NCBI GenBank assembly: GCA_017397845.1 | Contig: JAFQHU010000001.1 | Location: forward strand, 26,525 to 90,524 | Reading direction: 5' to 3' | Length of the DNA stretch: 64,000 nt | Origin: Clostridia bacterium | GTDB lineage: Bacteria; Bacillota; Clostridia; Oscillospirales; Acutalibacteraceae | Shown: positions 8,408-16,251 of the stretch, piece after piece | How the letters are laid out: every line of letters starts with the position of its first letter | How positions within the stretch are numbered: the stretch's first letter is position 1 | Notes under the pieces: model-generated | The model's database searches: none | What the model saw: the letters and a program-made list of their open reading frames with translations, nothing else | Told to the model about the DNA's origin: nothing | Made by a program: the position numbers and the translations under genes

Positions 8408-8523
8408 TATATTTATACGAAAAAGTTTTTACAGTACCATTTTTTGTATTTTACTCACAACGGACAAAAAATTTTTGTTACTTTTTAAGTTGGGCGTGTT
8501 AAATATATAAATGATAAAATGAC

Positions 8524-8552
8524 TTGCTTTTTTTTAATAAATGGTATACAAT
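8524..8552 (+). promoter_or_regulatory. Promoter of the peptidylprolyl isomerase gene
   Basis: TTGCTT (8524-8529), 17-bp spacer, TACAAT (8547-8552), about 70 bp upstream of the start codon. Confidence 0.5.
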
Positions 8553-8622
8553 ATTATTTATTATACTTTGAGTGTCCGTTTACTTGAAGTAAGTCAAATA
8601 ATTAGTAAAGGATGAACCCAGT

Positions 8623-10485
8623 ATGGCAAAAAAAGAAATGTCTTCCGCCGAAGCTTACCGCCAGGAGCGTAAGGAGCGTTTGGCAAAGGCGGCGAAACAG
8701 AATCAGAAAAAATCACACAACATTATCCTCACAAAGGGTACCAAAACAGCTATCGCAGTGGTGGTAGTTATTGCTCTTGTGGCCGGTATTGCCGGCTTCG
8801 CAGTAAGCAATTCCGGTGTACTCGAAAGAGGCAAGGTAGCCTTTAAGGTAGGCGAAACAGAGGTTACTATGGCTGAATACAGCTATTATTACAACTCTGT
8901 TTTCAATAACTATTTCCAGTATTCACATTATTATGACAGCAATTACGGTCAGGGTATGGGAAAAATGTACACAGGCTATGATTACTCTGTAGCCCCCGAT
9001 CAGCAGTCTTATCCCGGTGAAATCGAAGGCATCGAAAATCCGACATTTACCGATTTCTTTGATCACAGTGCCCGCGAAAGCATAAAGCTCGTAAAGGCTT
9101 CAAAGGCTTATGCCGCAGAGAACAACATCACTCTCGATGATGAGGATTATAAAAAGATAGACGAAGCACTTGAAACCTTTGAGCAAAGCGCTTCAAAATC
9201 GGGCAATTACTCCCTTCCCGCTTATCTCCGTATGTCCTACGGCAAAGCTATGACTACCTCTCTTTTAGAGGAAATCTGTGAAGAGCAGGTTCTCAACGAA
9301 AAGGTTCAGGAAGTAAAAATGGCTGAATACACCGACAGCTATTCCGATAAAAAGATTGAAAAGGAATTCGCTGACAATCCTGAGCTTTACGGTGCTGTTT
9401 CTCTCAGAAATTATGTTATCAAAGCTGAAACAGTAACTGTCAAAGCGGAAGAAGAGGGCGAAGAGGACACCGAAGAGGTAACCAAAGAAACAATGGCAGC
9501 CGCAAAGACAAAGGCAGAAACCTTTGTATCGAGAGTTAACGGCGGCGAAGATTTCAAAGCTGTAGCATCTTCCTTTGAAAAGCTGGCAGGCAGTGAAAAA
9601 TATGCTGAGTTGAAAAATGATGACAGCCTCACACTTATGGAAGACATCACCTATTCTGATCTTTCCTATTCCTCAGCCGATGAAAAATTCCTTGACTGGG
9701 CTTTGGATGAAAAGACAGCAGAGGGTGAAACATACATCACCGAAAATGAAGGCGAAGGCTATACCGTTTATATGATGGTTGACCCCGTTCACCATATTCC
9801 CGATGTCAAAACCTATGATGTAAGACATATCCTTCTCCAATTCCCCAAGGAAGAAACTAAAGCAGAAACAGAGGAAGCTGCAGAGGGTGAGGATGCTTCA
9901 GAGGAAACCACCGAAGCAGCCGAAGAAAAGAAAGAAGACGTCGAGGTTGAGCTTCTCAATCCCGCTGATTACGATGTAACGGTTGATATCGACGTTGACC
10001 TTGAAACCACAAAGGACAAGGCTCTTTACAAAGAGGCACAGGATATACTTGCCGGATATCTTGCCGGTGACAAAACAGAGGACGCCTTCGCAGAGCTTGC
10101 CAAAAAGCATTCCTCAGACGGTAACGCTGAGCAGGGCGGTATTTACGAAGATGTTCCTCAGGGACAGATGGTACCCGAATTTGAAAATTGGTCTCTCGCA
10201 GAGGGCAGAAAAGCCGGTGATGTGGGTATCGTCGAAACAACCTACGGTTATCACATTATGTATGCTGTTGATGCACCTGAGGTTACAACATGGTCCGATA
10301 CCATCAAAAATGACCTTGCTTCTGCCGAATACAATACCTTCGCAGAGGAAATTATCAAAGCCGACAATGTGGCAATTACTGACGAACAGACCGAAAACCT
10401 TGCCGCAGTAAAGGATTTCACCGTTTCTTTGGCCAAACAGCAGATAAGAAACATTCAGGCTAATGCTTCAGCAGCCGCTTATTAA
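8623..10485 (+). CDS. Membrane-anchored PrsA/SurA-like peptidylprolyl isomerase (foldase)
   Basis: 620 aa. A basic cytoplasmic N-terminus precedes one membrane segment (about residues 46-64, AIAVVVVIALVAGIAGFAVS), so most of the protein is extracytoplasmic. Residues about 75-260 resemble the SurA/trigger-factor-like N-domain (VGETEVTMAEYSYYYNS). The parvulin (PpiC) domain begins at TYDVRHILLQF and resumes at FAELAKKHSSDGNAEQGG, ending in TTYGYHIMYA. It is split by an insert of about 60 residues rich in Glu/Ala/Thr. It should fold exported proteins by prolyl cis-trans isomerisation. It is monocistronic, with a terminator at 10500. Confidence 0.88.
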   Translation: MAKKEMSSAEAYRQERKERLAKAAKQNQKKSHNIILTKGTKTAIAVVVVIALVAGIAGFAVSNSGVLERGKVAFKVGETEVTMAEYSYYYNSVFNNYFQYSHYYDSNYGQGMGKMYTGYDYSVAPDQQSYPGEIEGIENPTFTDFFDHSARESIKLVKASKAYAAENNITLDDEDYKKIDEALETFEQSASKSGNYSLPAYLRMSYGKAMTTSLLEEICEEQVLNEKVQEVKMAEYTDSYSDKKIEKEFADNPELYGAVSLRNYVIKAETVTVKAEEEGEEDTEEVTKETMAAAKTKAETFVSRVNGGEDFKAVASSFEKLAGSEKYAELKNDDSLTLMEDITYSDLSYSSADEKFLDWALDEKTAEGETYITENEGEGYTVYMMVDPVHHIPDVKTYDVRHILLQFPKEETKAETEEAAEGEDASEETTEAAEEKKEDVEVELLNPADYDVTVDIDVDLETTKDKALYKEAQDILAGYLAGDKTEDAFAELAKKHSSDGNAEQGGIYEDVPQGQMVPEFENWSLAEGRKAGDVGIVETTYGYHIMYAVDAPEVTTWSDTIKNDLASAEYNTFAEEIIKADNVAITDEQTENLAAVKDFTVSLAKQQIRNIQANASAAAY

Positions 10486-10499
10486 TTTAAAAAAACAAA

Positions 10500-10530
10500 G
10501 AGAGGGTCGGGATTTTCCCGACTCTCATTT
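10500..10530 (+). terminator. Terminator after the foldase gene
   Basis: GAGAG..TCGGGA / TCCCGACTCTC hairpin followed by ATTTTG. Confidence 0.75.
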
Positions 10531-10607
10531 TGTCTTTAAAAGGTTGACAATAAGGGGCATTAGATGTAAAATATAAAATGAAAAACTGTGAAAAGGAGTG
10601 TTTCTTT

Positions 10608-10856
10608 ATGATGCCAAAGCCTATGATAAAGGGAATATGCATTTTTCTTGCCGCTTTGATGGTGCTTTCGGTGGGCGCAATTATTTTTCAGGTTATCGCC
10701 GCTGAGCCCGGAGCCATGGCATATATAGCACCCGCGACAGGGGACAACGACGCTGATTATATTATCCCCATCGGTCTCGGACTTCTTGCCGTTTTAGCCA
10801 TCGGTATATGTGTTTTCCTTCCGAAAATGAGAAAAAAAGAAGACGAAACAAAATGA
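10608..10856 (+). CDS. Small membrane protein with a sortase-signal-like C-terminus
   Basis: 82 aa, not recognised. An N-terminal hydrophobic segment (ICIFLAALMVLSVGAIIFQV) could be a signal peptide. A short outside stretch AYIAPATGDNDAD follows, then a second hydrophobic segment (YIIPIGLGLLAVLAIGICVF) and a basic tail KMRKKEDETK. The arrangement P-x-T-G, hydrophobic stretch, positive tail resembles a cell-wall sorting signal of the PxTGD kind; a plain two-pass membrane protein is the alternative. The start at 10608 lies 7 nt after AAAGGAG. The next gene begins 20 nt downstream, probably in the same transcript. Confidence 0.65.
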   Translation: MMPKPMIKGICIFLAALMVLSVGAIIFQVIAAEPGAMAYIAPATGDNDADYIIPIGLGLLAVLAIGICVFLPKMRKKEDETK

Positions 10857-10876
10857 AATATAAGGAGAGAAAAAAT

Positions 10877-12838
10877 ATGAAAAAGCTTATAGCTGTTCTT
10901 CTGACCGTTTTGCTGGTCTGCGGTGCCTTCGCCGTACCGTCTTCAGCCGCTGAGGAGAGTGAATATACGGATTATCCCGTTATTCTTGTTCCCGGCTATA
11001 TTTCCGCTGTGCTTTACCGCACCGATGCACAAACGGGGGAAAAGATTATCGTATGGGATGACCCTGTGGCACAAATAAGCGAAGGCGGCGATCTTGGCTC
11101 CGTTCTTCCCGATCTGAAAACCTATATTTCCGAGGGCAATGTTGAGCCTTTGGCCAAAAGACTCAGTGAAGGCTTCAACCGTATTTTTGAGGGCGTAAAG
11201 TGCAACCCCGACGGTACGAGCCTTTATGATGTAAGAACATGGATTGAAACCGCCGAAGAGGGCAATTATGCCGCTCTCAAAGAAGAATACCCCGACGGTA
11301 AGCATCAGTACGAAAAGGGTATGATGGATGCCATCGGTGAAAAAATCGGCGATGAAAATCTTTATGTTTTCACTCCCGATTTCCGTATGGGTGCCATCGA
11401 GCTTGCCGGAGATCTGAGAGAGTATATCGACGGCGTAATCGTGCATAATAATAAGCTGAGAGCCGAAAAGGGTAAAGCTCCCATCGGCAAGGTAAATCTT
11501 TTCGCTGTGTCTCACGGCGGTCAGATTTCGGGTACCTACCTCACCCTTTACGGTCATGAGGGCAAGGTTAACAACGCCGTTCTTACCTGTCCTGCCTTGG
11601 GCGGTGCAGGTATTGCCTATGATGTTTTCAATACCGACGTCAGCTTTGATGAGGTGGGCTTGCTCACCTTTATCCAGCACGGCTTTATGATGGATGAAAA
11701 TATTGATATCTTCCTCACAGCGGTACAGCTCGGATTTATCGATGAGCTTATCGAAGCTCTCTTCCCTTTGGTTTACGAAACCATCGGCTTTTGGGGCAGT
11801 CTTTGGGATTTTATTCCTCTTGAGCAGTATGAGGACATAAAGGCCAAACTTCTTGATGAAAATATTAATGCCGGCCTTATCGAAAAAAGCGACAGAATGC
11901 ATTATGAGATTATGTCACGTGACGGTGAAAGCAGCTATGAAAAGGGCTTTGCCGCAGCGAGAGAAGCGGGCGCAAATATCTATATTATCTCAGGCTATGA
12001 TAATAAAATCATCACAGGCATGAGCGTCAGCTCCGATGCCATTCTTCCCACAGCTGACTCCACCGGTGCCACAGTTGCACCCTTCGGAGAGCGCTTCGCA
12101 GACGGCTACACTCAGAAAAAGGAAACAGGATTTTATCAGGTTTCACCGTCTATGACTCTCGATGCCTCCACCTCATATCTTCCCGAACATACATGGTATG
12201 TGGAAAATTATTATCACGGTATGACAGCCACCGATGAATTTACCCATTCTCTTATGGAAAAGCTTCTTCTCACCGATGAAAAATATACCGTAAACTCTAT
12301 GGCTGAATATCCTCAGTTCCACGCCACCACAAACTCCTCTCATTCCGTATGGGCGGCATTTGACGTCAGCAAGGAAGGATATGTATCGTCTGAGGATACT
12401 TCTTTGGTCATAAAAAATCTTTCGACGGAAAGAAAGATGATTGTGACCGCCGTAGATGTTGAGGGTGCTGACATTAATCTGCATTTCAAGCCCTTTACAC
12501 TCAAAGCGGGCGAAAGCAAAGAAATTCCCGTCAAAGGTGAAATACCGGCGGTAAGTCTTAAAAATTTCGAAGTAAACGTTTCTTATTTCTTCGAAAGCTT
12601 CACTCCCATCGGCGGCAGAACCTTTGACTTTACTCTCATGAACGGTGAAGCGGTTTCTTACGATGAAAACAACCCCTTTGTAAAAGCAGACGAATCCTTT
12701 AGAATTGACATAGTAGTCGATGAGGATGTAAAAAATATCCTCACAAAGGATTTCGTTTCAAGCCTTCTTTCCTTTATATATAATATTGTAACCAAGCTTA
12801 TCGGTTATGTGATGGAAATTATGTCTTTTCTCGGTTAA
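10877..12838 (+). CDS. Secreted alpha/beta-hydrolase (lipase/acyltransferase-like)
   Basis: 653 aa. The signal peptide MKKLIAVLLTVLLVCGAFAV is followed by PSSAA (cleavage near residue 24). The alpha/beta-hydrolase fold starts with YPVILVPGYISAVLY and has the nucleophile elbow FAVSHGGQISG, a variant of GxSxG resembling LCAT/esterase proteins. A candidate catalytic His is in TWYVENYYHGMTA. Residues about 490-620 look like beta-sandwich domains (LVIKNLSTERKMIV). A hydrophobic C-terminus (LSFIYNIVTKLIGYVMEI) may associate with the membrane. The substrate is unknown. The start at 10877 follows TAAGGAGAG. It lies 20 nt after the small membrane protein gene. Confidence 0.78.
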   Translation: MKKLIAVLLTVLLVCGAFAVPSSAAEESEYTDYPVILVPGYISAVLYRTDAQTGEKIIVWDDPVAQISEGGDLGSVLPDLKTYISEGNVEPLAKRLSEGFNRIFEGVKCNPDGTSLYDVRTWIETAEEGNYAALKEEYPDGKHQYEKGMMDAIGEKIGDENLYVFTPDFRMGAIELAGDLREYIDGVIVHNNKLRAEKGKAPIGKVNLFAVSHGGQISGTYLTLYGHEGKVNNAVLTCPALGGAGIAYDVFNTDVSFDEVGLLTFIQHGFMMDENIDIFLTAVQLGFIDELIEALFPLVYETIGFWGSLWDFIPLEQYEDIKAKLLDENINAGLIEKSDRMHYEIMSRDGESSYEKGFAAAREAGANIYIISGYDNKIITGMSVSSDAILPTADSTGATVAPFGERFADGYTQKKETGFYQVSPSMTLDASTSYLPEHTWYVENYYHGMTATDEFTHSLMEKLLLTDEKYTVNSMAEYPQFHATTNSSHSVWAAFDVSKEGYVSSEDTSLVIKNLSTERKMIVTAVDVEGADINLHFKPFTLKAGESKEIPVKGEIPAVSLKNFEVNVSYFFESFTPIGGRTFDFTLMNGEAVSYDENNPFVKADESFRIDIVVDEDVKNILTKDFVSSLLSFIYNIVTKLIGYVMEIMSFLG

Positions 12839-12840
12839 CT

Positions 12841-12870
12841 GAATAAAAACACCTCCCTTTGTCTATACTA
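12841..12870 (+). promoter_or_regulatory. Candidate sporulation (sigma-F/G type) promoter of the DUF1540 gene
   Basis: GAATA (12841-12845), 18 bp, then TATACTA (12864-12870), one mismatch from the CATNNTA class of -10 sequence used by forespore sigma factors. DUF1540 proteins are often sporulation-associated (family knowledge) and spoIIP and gpr are neighbours. The match is short and could be chance. Confidence 0.4.
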
Positions 12871-12892
12871 ATCACAGTAAGAAAAGGGAGGT
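12850..12892 (+). promoter_or_regulatory. Inverted repeat that would mask the DUF1540 ribosome-binding site
   Basis: CACCTCCCTTT (left arm) and AAAGGGAGGTG (right arm) are perfectly complementary. The right arm contains the Shine-Dalgarno sequence of the gene at 12900. In a read-through transcript the site would be sequestered; a transcript starting from the candidate promoter at 12841-12870 would lack the left arm and be translatable. Confidence 0.55.
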
Positions 12893-12899
12893 GAATTTC

Positions 12900-13058
12900 A
12901 TGGCAAACGAAGGCGTAAAATGTACAGTTACCGAATGTCAGTGGCATGAAGGCTGTGACAAGTGCAATCTCGAAAGAATCGAAGTAACACATGAAAAGAC
13001 AGGTGCTGATTCCATCGCTGTTCCCCATTTCTGCAAAAGCTACCAGAAAAAGCAGTGA
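12900..13058 (+). CDS. DUF1540 domain protein
   Basis: 52 aa, below usual size cut-offs. The sequence starts MANEGVKCTVTECQWHEGC, continues DKCNLERIEV, and ends VPHFCKSYQKKQ. The pattern C-x4-C-x5-C-x2-C plus a late Cys matches the DUF1540 family, small Cys-rich proteins common in Clostridia and often seen with sporulation genes. Bound metal is likely but unproven. AAAGGGAGGTG lies 6 nt before the ATG. A terminator follows immediately at 13061. See the overlapping inverted repeat for likely translational control. Confidence 0.8.
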   Translation: MANEGVKCTVTECQWHEGCDKCNLERIEVTHEKTGADSIAVPHFCKSYQKKQ

Positions 13059-13060
13059 TA

Positions 13061-13087
13061 AAAAAGGCTACGGCGGTAGCCTTTTTT
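13061..13087 (+). terminator. Terminator after the DUF1540 gene
   Basis: AAAAAGGCTAC-GGCG-GTAGCCTTTTTT, a perfect stem with a T run. Confidence 0.9.
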
Positions 13088-13144
13088 AATTCAGAACGGC
13101 AAAATGTAAAATGAAATATAACATGAATCATTGATATAAGCAGG

Positions 13145-13507
13145 TCACGGTGTGTCCGTGACCGCTTTTTCTTTCGTCATTAAGTGATTTTCTCCCTGTG
13201 TTGCCAAATTCTTTATGCATTTACCGAAATAATAAACACTTGCCGCAGGGGTCAGCATAATATAATCCTCATACCCTTTAATTTTATCCGTCAGATTGAT
13301 ATCAAAATCAAACCTTTCCTCGCCCATATTGATTTCCACTCTTTTGCCCGTGGTTTTAACGCTCATTACCGCATAGGCTTTGTCAAAGGTTGTCTTTGCG
13401 CTTTTTTGTGATGCGGTGATGCTGCCCGACGTCAGAAGACCCAAACAGCATATAAGCACATTGATAAATAAAAACCGCGAAAGCAGCTTTTTCATTTCGT
13501 CGTTCAT
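13145..13507 (-). CDS. Small exported protein downstream of spoIIP, function unknown
   Basis: 120 aa, not recognised. The N-terminal hydrophobic segment FLFINVLICCLGLLTSGSIT follows MNDEMKKLLSR and is a signal peptide or membrane anchor. The rest is a compact soluble domain (VKTTGKRVEINMGEERFDFD). The start at 13507 is chosen because GAGG lies 7 nt upstream inside the end of spoIIP; an ATG at 13513 overlaps the spoIIP stop by four bases. It is translationally coupled to spoIIP, so a role in engulfment or the spore envelope is plausible but inferred. Confidence 0.65.
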   Translation of the reverse strand: MNDEMKKLLSRFLFINVLICCLGLLTSGSITASQKSAKTTFDKAYAVMSVKTTGKRVEINMGEERFDFDINLTDKIKGYEDYIMLTPAASVYYFGKCIKNLATQGENHLMTKEKAVTDTP

Positions 13508-13509
13508 AA

Positions 13510-14679
13510 TCATTCCTCATATCTTTCTAAAATTTTGCTTACAGCTCTTCCTAAACATCTGCCGGTGTAAACCGCTTCGTCCAATGTGTTGGCATCTGAG
13601 CCTATCTCGACCAAAAGTGAGCAGGTGGTAAGGTCCATATTGTATTTTCTCGGACTGAAATAAAGGGGGCGGGTTATGCCGGGAAAAAGATTCTCCAATG
13701 TGTCTTGCAGCTCCACGGCGAACACCAGATTTTTCTTCCAATCCGGAAAACCTTCTATGGGTCCGCCCTCCTCCTGACAGCCTGATATTATCATAATCTG
13801 GGCCGCTTTTTTACCGTCAACGGTGGCTACGGGCTTTATTTTTGTGCCGTCGGAGCGCTGAATGGCGTCACGGTGAAGGTCGAGTACGATCTTTATTGAG
13901 GGATATTCTTTGAGATAAGCCTCCACACTTTTTCGTGAATGAGCGTAAGCTCCGTTATATGAGCTGTCGTGGATTACCTTGTCGTGGATCACCTTATATC
14001 CGGCATTCTCTATTTCTTTTACCGTTTCTTCGCCCACTCTAACCATGTTTATGCGGCTGTCGTTACTGCGGGTTTTGTGTCCCACTGCATAAAAGCCCCG
14101 ATCCAAAATTTCGTAGGTTTCCGTGGTGTGAGTGTGGAAGATAAGAACGGCGGGTTCGTCCTTATTTACCTTTACCTCTGATTTGGTTTCCAACAGCTTT
14201 TTGATGTTTATGTCGGTTTTATTGTTTACGTTTTTTACTCTGACTTTGCCGTACTTGTCCGTTACTCCGTCGTTTATATAACTGTATTCTGAAATTTTTC
14301 CGTCTTTTTTGTCCTTTTTCCCTTCTTTTTCTGCTTCCTTTATCAGTGAAAGAATGTCCTCATCCGTACGGTTGAATTTCAGCTCCACCGCAGCACTTGC
14401 GGCTTTTTCAGTGGAAACGGGTTTTGTAGTTGAGGTAGCGGGGACTGTGGTTATGGGCTTTGCCGTGGTTTCGGCTGTTGTTGCTTCTTGCGTAGCAGAG
14501 TAAAAAGCTTCGTTTGGCTTCAGTCCCTTTACGGGCAGAAAGCTGCGTGCGTTTACCATCACCGCCTGTGCCGCAAAGCTTATCACCGCATCACTGAAAA
14601 AGAAAAGAATCACAGCCGAAAGGCAGACCGATATGATGCAAACGGTAATTTTTAAAACTTTATCTTTATTTATCTTCAT
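13510..14679 (-). CDS. spoIIP: Stage II sporulation protein P (SpoIIP)
   Basis: 389 aa. SpoIIP is a membrane-anchored amidase/endopeptidase that, with SpoIID and SpoIIM, degrades septal peptidoglycan so the mother cell can engulf the forespore. An N-terminal membrane anchor (ITVCIISVCLSAVILFFFSD) precedes a Thr/Ala-rich linker. The catalytic domain shows VLIFHTHTTETY, VLDLHRDAI, YFSPRKYNMDLT and SLLVEIGSDANTLDEA, the family's metal-site and core motifs. The start at 14679 follows CGGAGGA; the ATG at 14706 lacks a site. gpr lies upstream on the same strand, a common order in Clostridia. Confidence 0.95.
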   Translation of the reverse strand: MKINKDKVLKITVCIISVCLSAVILFFFSDAVISFAAQAVMVNARSFLPVKGLKPNEAFYSATQEATTAETTAKPITTVPATSTTKPVSTEKAASAAVELKFNRTDEDILSLIKEAEKEGKKDKKDGKISEYSYINDGVTDKYGKVRVKNVNNKTDINIKKLLETKSEVKVNKDEPAVLIFHTHTTETYEILDRGFYAVGHKTRSNDSRINMVRVGEETVKEIENAGYKVIHDKVIHDSSYNGAYAHSRKSVEAYLKEYPSIKIVLDLHRDAIQRSDGTKIKPVATVDGKKAAQIMIISGCQEEGGPIEGFPDWKKNLVFAVELQDTLENLFPGITRPLYFSPRKYNMDLTTCSLLVEIGSDANTLDEAVYTGRCLGRAVSKILERYEE

Positions 14680-14731
14680 GATTTTTCCTCCGAATACTTT
14701 ATACATAATATATATTCGGATTCTTTCTCTT

Positions 14732-15616
14732 TTACGACACCACGGAAAGAATATCTTCTCCGTCCATATCGGGATGGAGCGCCGTGTTTATTGCCATAGC
14801 AATGAGACGTGCGGCTCTGTCTATGAGGGCATCAATCTCCTTCGGAGTTACCATCATACCGTCCTTTATGTCTCTTTTTTTTATTGCCTCCTCGCTTACT
14901 CCGGATTTTGTCAATATGTCAAAGGCCAGGGTTCTGCCGTCCACGACCGTGGGCACACCTATCCCTATCACGGGCACACCGATGTTTTTTTCGTTAATGA
15001 CCTTTCGGCTGTTTCCCACTCCTGAGCCGGGGGATATACCCGTGTCGCACAGCTGAACTGTTCTGCCGAGTCGCTCTGTGCTGCGGGATGCGAGGGCATC
15101 CACCGCTATAACGGCACAGGGATTTATTTTTTTTACTATACCGCTGATTATTTCCGAGCTTTCCATACCTGTTTTTCCCAAAACACCGGGAATTATACCC
15201 GCCACGGAGCGAAGAGGCGGAAGCCCCGTTTCTTTTATAAAGGAGTCGGGGATGTGCCTTGTGGCAAAAAGCATCGAAATACACCGCGGTCCCAAAGCGT
15301 CGGGGGTGATGTCTTCGTTGCCGAGACCCGCCACGAGCACGCACCCCTTTTCCTTCGGCAGTAAACTTTTCAGCTCGTCACGCAAAACGTAAAGAGAGGG
15401 TGAAAACAGCTCCGAATTACGGGTGAAGGGCACCGTTTCCACTGTGACATAAGTGCCTTTGGGCTTGCCGAGTGTGCGCTCGCCCTTTTCGTTTATTACT
15501 TTTATGGTGTCCACAGTAATCCCGTCTACTGTTTTTTTGTGGCTTATTATACCGTCAAGGTCGTGTTTGTCGATGTATTCTTTCCTTTCTAAGGCAAGAT
15601 CAGTACGAAAGTTCAT
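14732..15616 (-). CDS. gpr: GPR endopeptidase (spore germination protease)
   Basis: 294 aa, slightly shorter than the Bacillus enzyme. Gpr is made as a zymogen in the forespore and degrades small acid-soluble spore proteins at germination. The N-terminus MNFRTDLALERKEYI is the family's propeptide/start region. The core shows VLVAGLGNEDITPDALGP, VIAVDALASR, QLCDTGISPGSGVGN and IGVPTVVDG, including the conserved aspartates of this aspartic-like protease. The start at 15616 follows TTAGGAGA. It is divergent from rpsT and upstream of spoIIP. Confidence 0.95.
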   Translation of the reverse strand: MNFRTDLALERKEYIDKHDLDGIISHKKTVDGITVDTIKVINEKGERTLGKPKGTYVTVETVPFTRNSELFSPSLYVLRDELKSLLPKEKGCVLVAGLGNEDITPDALGPRCISMLFATRHIPDSFIKETGLPPLRSVAGIIPGVLGKTGMESSEIISGIVKKINPCAVIAVDALASRSTERLGRTVQLCDTGISPGSGVGNSRKVINEKNIGVPVIGIGVPTVVDGRTLAFDILTKSGVSEEAIKKRDIKDGMMVTPKEIDALIDRAARLIAMAINTALHPDMDGEDILSVVS

Positions 15617-15708
15617 ATTATTTTCTCCTAAACTATTGCTTTTTTCACAATAATGTAGTATTATTGTTGTCGCTTTGAAAAAAGTATATCCAATTTTGCA
15701 AAAATATC

Positions 15709-15737
15709 TTGAATTTTCTTTAAAAAGATGATATGAT
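15709..15737 (+). promoter_or_regulatory. Promoter of rpsT
   Basis: TTGAAT (15709-15714), 17-bp spacer, TATGAT (15732-15737), 43 bp upstream of the start codon. Confidence 0.6.
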
Positions 15738-15779
15738 ATACGATGCATATTGATGTAAATTAAGAGGAGGTGTAATGTT

Positions 15780-16040
15780 ATGCCAAACATTAAATCAGCA
15801 AAAAAGCGTGTTCTTGTTAACGCAACAAAGCAGGCTCGTAACAAGTCAGCAAACTCAGCACTCAAAACTGCTCTCAAAAAGGCTAATGCCGCTATCGAAG
15901 CAAACGCTGAAGATAAGGATGTTGCAGTTAAGGCCGCAGTAAAGAAAATCGACCAAGCTGTTGCAAAGGGTCTTCTTCACAAAAACAACGCTGCAAGAAA
16001 GAAGTCTGCTCTTGTAAGCAAACTCAACGCAAGCAAATAA
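15780..16040 (+). CDS. rpsT: 30S ribosomal protein S20
   Basis: 86 aa, Lys/Ala-rich three-helix 16S rRNA-binding protein. It begins MPNIKSAKKRVLVNATKQAR and contains the typical KKIDQAVAKGLLHKNNAARK. AGAGGAGGTG precedes the ATG. It is monocistronic, with promoter at 15709 and terminator at 16056, and divergent from gpr. Confidence 0.97.
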   Translation: MPNIKSAKKRVLVNATKQARNKSANSALKTALKKANAAIEANAEDKDVAVKAAVKKIDQAVAKGLLHKNNAARKKSALVSKLNASK

Positions 16041-16055
16041 TCAAAGAAAATTTAT

Positions 16056-16084
16056 GAGATGGGTTATGCCCGTCTCTTTTTCTT
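16056..16084 (+). terminator. Terminator after rpsT
   Basis: GAGATGGG-TTATG-CCCGTCTC stem followed by a T run. Confidence 0.85.
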
Positions 16085-16166
16085 TTTTATCAGTTGTCAT
16101 TTTGCATTAAAGCCACTTTGATTTATTGTTTAAATTACCGAAAAAGCTTTTAGTGCTCTTAAACTG

Positions 16167-16195
16167 TGGAAAAGGTTGTGCGTGTGTGCTATAAT
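16167..16195 (+). promoter_or_regulatory. Candidate promoter of the MFS gene
   Basis: TATAAT at 16190-16195 with a poor -35 (TGGAAA, 16167-16172) at 17 bp. Confidence 0.4.
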
Positions 16196-16251
16196 TGTTA
16201 AGTTAACATGGTGGGGGAATCTGCCTATGAAATAAAGAGGAGGAGTTACAT

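Noticed and set aside
10943..11902. 319-codon minus-strand ORF inside the secreted hydrolase gene
   Set aside because: It is entirely antisense to a gene with clear signal peptide and hydrolase motifs, and it has no start signal or family resemblance.
13142..13162. Terminator for the minus-strand gene at 13145
   Set aside because: GGTCACGG/CCGTGACC forms a stem, but the T run lies on the plus-strand side, so it cannot terminate the minus-strand transcript.
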